A DNA stretch of 64,000 nucleotides from Alteribacter aurantiacus DSM 18675 (GTDB lineage: Bacteria > Bacillota > Bacilli > Bacillales > Salisediminibacteriaceae), in the NCBI RefSeq assembly GCF_000429705.1, contig NZ_KE386941.1:1724781-1788780 (forward strand), given 5' to 3'. The notes below the pieces were generated by a model. It was not told the origin of the DNA and did not search any database. It saw nothing but the letters and a program-made list of their open reading frames with translations. Below, piece after piece: positions 59,094-64,000 of the stretch. Position 1 is the first letter of the stretch. Every line of letters starts with the position of its first letter. Made by a program: the position numbers and the translations under genes.

Positions 59094-60734
59094 TTAGCGG
59101 ATTTCAGCCAAGTTCAAGTGAACCGCTCCGGAAGGAAGAACATAAATTCCGTGTACGTTCGTTCCTTTTGCAATTAACGCGTCCGGAATGTGCAAGAACA
59201 CCCATGGTGCATCATCGTAAATCATCTCCTGAATCTCAGCGTACGTTTGCATCGCTTCATCTTCATCAGGAGTAGAAAGGGCGTCATCAAACAAACCATC
59301 CAACTCTTCATTCATGTAGAAACCGGAGTTGTTGAAGTTAGGTGGTACACGATCAGAAGCAAAGTTTGGACGTAATCCGTAGTCTGCTTCACCGGTCCCT
59401 GGAGACCAACGTCCGATCCAAAGGTCCGTGTCTTCACCTGCATCAAGCATGTCGAAGAGTGTACCTGATTCGTACGCTTCCACTTCAACATCAATGCCGA
59501 TTTCAGCTAACTGAATCGCTACATATTCGGCCACACTGATAAATTCGGTGCTGTTTCGTGTCCAAAGGGTTGCTTCAAATCCATCTTCATATCCCGCTTC
59601 CTCCATTAACTCTTGAGCCTGTTCCACATCATACTCGTAAACGGACTGACCAGCATACCCGTAAACGGCAGGCGCAATGGCAGAGTCAGCTACACTACCG
59701 TAACCATCAAGTACCTGTGCAATCAGGCCGTCCTTATCAACCGCATGGTTCATGGCTTGGCGAACGTTTACGTCGTTATAATTGTCGTTTTGGAAGTTCA
59801 TCCCGATGTAGAACACATCTGACGTTGGTCCAGTGTAAAGATCAAGATCTTCATCACTTTCCAGTTCAGCTGCATTAAGAGTTGGGATTGGCGTAATCAC
59901 ATCAACCTCACCTGTTCGAAGCATGTTGACTCGTGTACTTGCTTCTTGTACCGGACGGAACGTAATACCGTCTACACGTGCCGCTTCTTCTTCATTCCAG
60001 TAATCATCGAACTTTTCTACAACCACGTGCTCGCTGTCACGCCATTCGACGAATTTAAACGGTCCAGTTCCAACGGCTCCTTCACGATCGAGGTTGTAAT
60101 CAGGATCTTCCAAGCGTTTGTTAAGCTCTTCTACAGATTTGAACGCTGCTGACGAGTGCGCCATATATGACGCCATAGCCGAGTTAGGCTCGTCCGCCAC
60201 AATCGTTACGGTGTAATCGTCTTCTACAATCACATCTTCAACGAAGGAGAAGAACGAAGACCTTGCCATTCCGTTTTCTGTGTCACGAACGAAATCAATG
60301 TTTTCTTTAACCACTTCGGCATTGAATTCTGTTCCATCATGGAACGTGATGCCTTCACGTAAGTAGAATGTAATTTCAGTCGCATCATCGCTATACTCGT
60401 AATCTTCTGCCAGGACTGGGACGATTTCCATATTTTCATTGAATCGTAGTAGGCCTTCCATCATCGTACTTTGAACAGTCGCAGAGTTTCCGTCTGTCGT
60501 ATTGTGCGGATCCATCGACGTTGGCTCGGCTTCGATACCGACAGTGAGTTCTCCACCGCTCGTATCCGCGTCTCCTTCTACGTCTTCTTCTTGATCGTCA
60601 TCCGTTTCTGTTTGCGTTTCGTCTGTGCCTGTGTCTTCCTCACCTGTGTCTGCCGGCTCTTCTCCGTTACATGCAGCCAGTACCATTAATGATGCAACAG
60701 CAGGTAAAAGCAAATGCGTTCTCCATTTCTTCAC
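59094..60734 (-). CDS. Oligopeptide-binding lipoprotein (OppA/DppA type, SBP family 5)
   Basis: A 546-residue extracellular receptor. The signal peptide ends in the lipobox VLAAC. An extremely acidic linker rich in Glu, Asp and Thr (residues about 24-58) follows. The mature domain shows the family 5 pattern: IEAEPTSMDPHNTTDGNSAT, ITFYLREGITFHDGTEFNAE and VRQAMNHAVDKDGLI. The start is a GTG at 60734 behind GAGGGGG. It is the first gene of the operon, directly after the sigma-54 promoter. Linkage to iadA suggests isoaspartyl-containing peptides as substrates. Confidence 0.94.
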   Translation of the reverse strand: MKKWRTHLLLPAVASLMVLAACNGEEPADTGEEDTGTDETQTETDDDQEEDVEGDADTSGGELTVGIEAEPTSMDPHNTTDGNSATVQSTMMEGLLRFNENMEIVPVLAEDYEYSDDATEITFYLREGITFHDGTEFNAEVVKENIDFVRDTENGMARSSFFSFVEDVIVEDDYTVTIVADEPNSAMASYMAHSSAAFKSVEELNKRLEDPDYNLDREGAVGTGPFKFVEWRDSEHVVVEKFDDYWNEEEAARVDGITFRPVQEASTRVNMLRTGEVDVITPIPTLNAAELESDEDLDLYTGPTSDVFYIGMNFQNDNYNDVNVRQAMNHAVDKDGLIAQVLDGYGSVADSAIAPAVYGYAGQSVYEYDVEQAQELMEEAGYEDGFEATLWTRNSTEFISVAEYVAIQLAEIGIDVEVEAYESGTLFDMLDAGEDTDLWIGRWSPGTGEADYGLRPNFASDRVPPNFNNSGFYMNEELDGLFDDALSTPDEDEAMQTYAEIQEMIYDDAPWVFLHIPDALIAKGTNVHGIYVLPSGAVHLNLAEIR

Positions 60735-60779
60735 TCTCGTTTCCCCCTCAAGTTAATTTCATATACAACTTTTATACAA

Positions 60780-60795
60780 TGCAATTCTCGTGCCA
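60780..60795 (-). promoter_or_regulatory. Sigma-54 (SigL) -24/-12 promoter of the opp-iadA operon
   Basis: On the minus strand TGGCAC-GAGAA-TTGCA, an exact match to the consensus TGGCAC-N5-TTGCW, including the invariant GG and GC. Predicted transcription starts about 35 bases before the oppA GTG. The activator gene at the far end of the operon supplies the required enhancer-binding protein. Confidence 0.88.
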
Positions 60796-60835
60796 ACATT
60801 CGATTTTTTCTAAAAAACAAGCCCCCTTCTGCACA

Positions 60836-60930
60836 AACCAATGATAGATAAGGGAAATCCACAACGAGTCCCATCATTTATTTTTCAGAATATTCCACCT
60901 TATTGGTTGTTTTGGTTTGTTTATTGGTTA
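60836..60930 (-). promoter_or_regulatory. Candidate upstream activating sequences (AACCAAT boxes)
   Basis: AACCAAT appears at 60836-60842 on the plus strand and as ATTGGTT twice within identical TTATTGGTT words at 60901 and 60922. The last two are 21 bases apart, about two helical turns. They lie 40-135 bases upstream of the -24 element, the usual place for enhancer-binding protein sites. Confidence 0.4.
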
Positions 60931-61109
60931 ACTCTTATGTTTATGCATAATAAACAATATAATCGCCCTCAGTGAATAAATCAACAACTTTTTTTATTTT
61001 TATACAAATCTCTCCCATCCCCTTCCCTTTCCATGGCAGTGCTAGCACGCCGGTTGAACCCCCATAGCCGTCAAATTAAGGATTGTGTGTATTAAATCAG
61101 TTGAAGAAA

Positions 61110-61240
61110 GGTGTACCCGGAATGTTCTTCGCTTTCCGCGGCGGTGCCGGCGAGCCTCCTCATGCTTCGCACTGCGGGGTCTCTCCTGGCTCCCACGGCC
61201 GCAGGAGTCTTCGAACATTCCGGCTACACCTATTCACGTG
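61110..61240. repeat. GC-rich dispersed element with inverted ends
   Basis: The left end GGTGTACCCGGAATGTTC and the right end GAACATTCCGGCTACACC are inverted with one mismatch. Between them is a GC-rich core (CTTTCCGCGGCGGTGCCGGC, TGCTTCGCACTGCGGGGTCT). Its look is that of the long dispersed repeats common in Bacillaceae. The right end recurs at 38965-38996. A plus-strand frame crosses the element but has no start signals. Confidence 0.8.
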
Positions 61241-61494
61241 GTCAAAGTCAGGTGGTCTGTGACAGTTACATCGATTATTGGGATTCACCAACTAAGTAAA
61301 GCAACCTATTTTATTGACATATAGAAGCCAATCGAAATTTATGTAGGAAGTGAAAAAAGAAAGGGGCGGGAGCGAGACACCTTTTATAGTGTTAAAGAAC
61401 ACAATAATGGAGGAATAAAAGCGGATACTCTTACAGGTTTGAATAAGCTGTTTGTTTAATAAAGATCATCATTTAAAGTGGAAAATGGAGAGAA

Positions 61495-61640
61495 AGGTGG
61501 CGCGAGCGTTTCCATCACGAATAAGCTACGAGTTGCTTCGACGCAGATGCTTCAGAGCATATGCTTGTAGAGGAAGAAGCAGGAAGCTCTTCAGCCGAAG
61601 ACCCCGCAGGGACTAGCCCTTCTGCTTCAATTTTTCTTGT
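61495..61640. repeat. Possible degenerate, inverted relative of the GC-rich element
   Basis: CCGAAGACCCCGCAGGGAC resembles the reverse complement of the GC-rich element's GCAGGAGTCTTCG region, and GAAGAAGCAGGAAGCTCTTC is palindromic. The match is short and might be chance. Confidence 0.35.
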
Positions 61641-61681
61641 ATAAAAGCAACAATACTTCCGAAAGCAGCTTTAAAGAACAA

Positions 61682-61722
61682 AAAAAGCTTTGCCAATGTA
61701 GGATTGACAAAGCTTTTGACTC
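61682..61722 (-). terminator. Terminator after the 89-aa membrane gene
   Basis: AAAGCTTTGCCAAT pairs with ATTGACAAAGCTTT (one mismatch). A T-run follows on the minus strand. Confidence 0.88.
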
Positions 61723-61758
61723 CGATATTTATTTAAGGGTCTAACATGTGTTTTCCGG

Positions 61759-62028
61759 TTACCCAATAAAGAAGAGGACAACAGCCACGACCATAAATAG
61801 AGCACCTACGCTTGCGGTAATGCTGTTTTTTACCGCTTGAGATTTCACCTTAAACGCGAGTAGGGCCACGATCCCAAGAAGGATAACAAAGAACAAAATA
61901 CCATCTACGATCGGATGAATGACCGTGAATTGAATCGTTGTTTGTTGATAAATTTGAAAGTTCAGTAGTAGTGCGACTGCCCATAATAGAACAATACCAC
62001 TAACGCCTAATGCGATATAGCGTGCCAT
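61759..62028 (-). CDS. Small three-helix membrane protein (89 aa)
   Basis: Starts at ATG 62028 behind AGGAG. Helices at about 5-25 (ALGVSGIVLLWAVALLLNF), 38-60 and 68-88 leave almost no soluble part. The frame is open to 62097 but without a better start. The family is not recognised. It is divergent from the kinase gene at 62157, sharing its promoter region. Confidence 0.72.
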   Translation of the reverse strand: MARYIALGVSGIVLLWAVALLLNFQIYQQTTIQFTVIHPIVDGILFFVILLGIVALLAFKVKSQAVKNSITASVGALFMVVAVVLFFIG

Positions 62029-62156
62029 AGTAACCACTCCTATTTCATCTTTTCCAAGATTTTGTTTTATTTTTTGACAATTATCCAAAAATTCCATTGT
62101 ATTCCCACATATTTATTGTACAATGAAGGAAAGTTTTGGAGGTGGGAGCAATCCTC

Positions 62157-63458
62157 ATGAGTGTTTTCAAGGATTTTTTACATAACCTGTTTTACATCCT
62201 GACTCCCATTTTTCTTTATGTAACTCTTTGGTCAGGCTTTGGTTTTCAGCGTAACCGCAAACTTACTAAATTATTCTTTTTTGCCTTGTGCATAAGTTCC
62301 ATGGCGTTGTCCATGACCTTTCCTGTCGTACTGAATAACGGAGTCACATTCGACTTGAGGCATATCCCTTTGGTTATCGGAACGATTTATGGCGGTGCAT
62401 GGATGGGAGCGGCTCTTCTCGTGTTCCAACTTTCGTACCGTGTGGTTTTGGTCGGAACAGAAGCTGTGTTTTTTGCCATCTATTTCAGTACTTTAGTATA
62501 TCTTGTTTACCTTGTTTTTTCAAAGCATTATCATGCGTTTTCATTAAAGAAAAAAATATGGTCATTCAATTTGGTTCTTTTAGCCATTGTAACAACAACG
62601 ATCGCGTTTCCTTCAACGATTTTTGCTGATTCACGATCCGAAATTGCGTTTTATATGGTTCAATTCTTCGCCATTTATGTACCTGTGTTCTTCCTTGTTA
62701 TTTATACACTTGAAAAGATCTTATTAAACGACCGATTGAAAAAAGACTTAAGGAAAAGCGAACAGCTGAGACTGGTAAGTGAACTCGCTGCATCCGTCGC
62801 CCACGAAGTTCGAAATCCCATGACGGTCGCAAGAGGCTTTATTCAACTTCTTCATTCGAATGCCAACTTAACGGAAAATGAAAAGAAATACATGCAGCTG
62901 ACCATGTCAGAAATTGACCGAGCACAAATGATTATCAGTGATTACCTGTCATTGGCCAAGCCGAAAGATGCGAAGCTACAGACGATCAACGTGGCGTTTA
63001 CGTTGGATAAAGTACGTCACACGATTCAAGCATATGCCCTTATGAACAACGTTTCCGTGTTTTTGGATGTCCCGTCCAACCTTAAAATTAAAGGTGATGA
63101 AAGCGAGCTCACCCAAGTGGTGTTGAATTTAGGAAAAAACGGCATTGAAGCGATGCCAAGGGGCGGCAAATTATTTTTGTCCGCTGTACATACCGGCCAG
63201 CACATTCGAATAAAAATTGCCGATACGGGAAGCGGCATGACCAAAGAAGAAGTCCAGCAGCTTGGTAACGCTTATTACTCAACAAAAGAAAAAGGAACCG
63301 GGCTTGGTCTTATGGTGTCTTTTAGTATTATTCGCTCTTGGGGCGGACATATTCAAGTCAACAGTAAACTGGGCGAAGGAACAGAATTTGTGATTCAGCT
63401 TCCTGTTGTATCAGCCTCAAAAGATGAAACAAAAACCAAAGAGCCTGTGATGTCATAA
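62157..63458 (+). CDS. Sensor histidine kinase with 5TM-LYT sensor (KinB-like)
   Basis: A 433-residue membrane kinase. The N-terminal 190 residues form a 5TM-5TMR-LYT sensor with DLRHIPLVIGTIYGGAWMGA. The dimerisation helix holds the phospho-acceptor in LAASVAHEVRNPMTVARGFI. The ATPase domain shows the N box (VVLNLGKNGIEAMPRGG), G1 (IADTGSGMTKEEV) and G2 (KEKGTGLGLMV). This is the layout of sporulation kinases such as KinB. No response regulator is adjacent, as expected for a phosphorelay kinase feeding Spo0F. The start ATG has GGGAG eight bases upstream. Confidence 0.9.
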   Translation: MSVFKDFLHNLFYILTPIFLYVTLWSGFGFQRNRKLTKLFFFALCISSMALSMTFPVVLNNGVTFDLRHIPLVIGTIYGGAWMGAALLVFQLSYRVVLVGTEAVFFAIYFSTLVYLVYLVFSKHYHAFSLKKKIWSFNLVLLAIVTTTIAFPSTIFADSRSEIAFYMVQFFAIYVPVFFLVIYTLEKILLNDRLKKDLRKSEQLRLVSELAASVAHEVRNPMTVARGFIQLLHSNANLTENEKKYMQLTMSEIDRAQMIISDYLSLAKPKDAKLQTINVAFTLDKVRHTIQAYALMNNVSVFLDVPSNLKIKGDESELTQVVLNLGKNGIEAMPRGGKLFLSAVHTGQHIRIKIADTGSGMTKEEVQQLGNAYYSTKEKGTGLGLMVSFSIIRSWGGHIQVNSKLGEGTEFVIQLPVVSASKDETKTKEPVMS

Positions 63459-63492
63459 AAAAACCTGCCGCGATTGCGACAGGTTTTTTGTT
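63459..63492. terminator. Bidirectional terminator
   Basis: AAAAACCTGCCGC pairs with GCGACAGGTTTTT around four bases. It ends the kinase transcript and the converging thioredoxin-like gene. Confidence 0.9.
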
Positions 63493-63966
63493 TTATTCTT
63501 CTCCTAAAACCACTTCATCATAAAATCGTTCGTACGTCTCACGATCGGCGGCTCCTTCAATCGTATACGCGACTTCGCCGTTTTCGTAGTGAATGACAGT
63601 TGGTGTAGCGTCGATATAGCGATCAAAACCTTCTTCAAACACCTGGACATTGAACAAATGCAAATCAACGTCTTTCTCTTCTGCCATCGGAATAATTTCC
63701 GGGCTTACACGACTACAAGCGGGACACGCGGGACTGAAAAAATAAACGGTAAAGTCTTCTCCGTTGTCCATTTTTTCTTCCAGCTCTTCAGGTAAGATAA
63801 TGTTCTCATACATTGGGTTATCCAACGTATCGATCGTTTCCGGCGGAAGACTGTCGACTCCGTACGGATTCCCTTCAGATTGCTTTTGATTTTGATACGA
63901 CGTAACAAACGCAAGAGCACCGAAGATAATCACGATGGCAACCCCGAAAATGATGATTTTTTTCAT
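63493..63966 (-). CDS. Membrane-anchored thioredoxin-like protein
   Basis: A 157-residue protein with an N-terminal anchor (KKIIIFGVAIVIIFGALAFV) and an extracytoplasmic thioredoxin fold. The redox motif is CPAC in VYFFSPACPACSRVSPEIIP. The cis-proline region is YIDATPTVIHYENG. It resembles BdbA/ResA-type thiol oxidoreductases acting outside the membrane. Start chosen at ATG 63966, eight bases after GGAG. Substrates are unknown. Confidence 0.88.
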   Translation of the reverse strand: MKKIIIFGVAIVIIFGALAFVTSYQNQKQSEGNPYGVDSLPPETIDTLDNPMYENIILPEELEEKMDNGEDFTVYFFSPACPACSRVSPEIIPMAEEKDVDLHLFNVQVFEEGFDRYIDATPTVIHYENGEVAYTIEGAADRETYERFYDEVVLGEE

Positions 63967-64000
63967 GCTGTTCACTCCTTTGATTTAACCAATACTACAA

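Noticed and set aside
59558..59878. Plus-strand frames opposite oppA
   Set aside because: Antisense shadows with low-complexity His/Arg-rich translations.
61085..61324. Plus-strand frame of about 79 codons across the GC-rich element
   Set aside because: No start signals; composition is that of a repeat, and the frame simply crosses the inverted ends.

Overview
The window is a chromosomal segment from a low-GC, spore-forming member of the Bacillaceae. AGGAGG-type ribosome binding sites are strong throughout. Typical Bacillus-group content includes a PadR/HAAS pair, a sigma factor with DUF1659, DUF2922 and YvrJ partners, LysM/SleB-type wall hydrolases, a KinB-like kinase and coat-like small proteins. 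KatG and several acidic exported proteins would suit a halophilic or alkaliphilic relative, but the genus cannot be fixed from sequence alone. No rRNA, tRNA, CRISPR array, prophage or transposase gene was seen.

Layout. 1-11 kb: housekeeping and accessory genes (GNAT, B12-type radical SAM, EamA exporter, PAS-STAS, flavodoxin-like reductase, PAP2, EAL phosphodiesterase, pterin dehydratase, DUF2087, ArsR, Pcp). 11-13 kb: small sigma-factor cluster interrupted by a 183-bp structured repeat. 13-20 kb: DUF2254 and hemolysin III membrane proteins, a lipoprotein, and a tandem pair of MurF-like ligases lacking domain 1, the second also lacking its P-loop. 20-31 kb: katG with a PerR-like box, a frameshifted DUF1648 gene, a PLP decarboxylase, a chemoreceptor with a SigD-type promoter, and mtaD. 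31-38 kb: two paralogous membrane proteins flanking the second 183-bp repeat, then a minus-strand run of small enzymes and regulators. 37.7-43.8 kb: two paralogous LysM/SleB hydrolases on either side of a MerR gene and an AT-rich patch of small orphan genes. 44-50 kb: MarR-RND efflux operon and an aldo/keto reductase.

50-61 kb is one functional unit on the minus strand. An oligopeptide ABC transporter (A-B-C-D-F order), an asparaginase-II-like protein, isoaspartyl dipeptidase IadA and a sigma-54 enhancer-binding activator lie in a row behind a textbook -24/-12 promoter (TGGCAC-N5-TTGCA). This reads as a self-activated scavenging operon for isoaspartyl (damaged) peptides. Its OppC-type permease carries a roughly 230-residue extracytoplasmic insertion with a bacterial Ig-like (Big_2) segment. 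61-64 kb holds repeats, a KinB-like kinase and a membrane-anchored thioredoxin-like protein.

Intergenic DNA is rich in dispersed repeats: (i) GGGGTCAGACCCC elements, single or as inverted REPIN-like pairs, often just beyond terminators; (ii) the 183-bp structured element, one copy of which splits a REPIN-like palindrome; (iii) a GC-rich element with inverted ends near 61.1 kb and a fragment near 39.0 kb; (iv) 20-21 bp tandem arrays at 48.1 and 58.9 kb.
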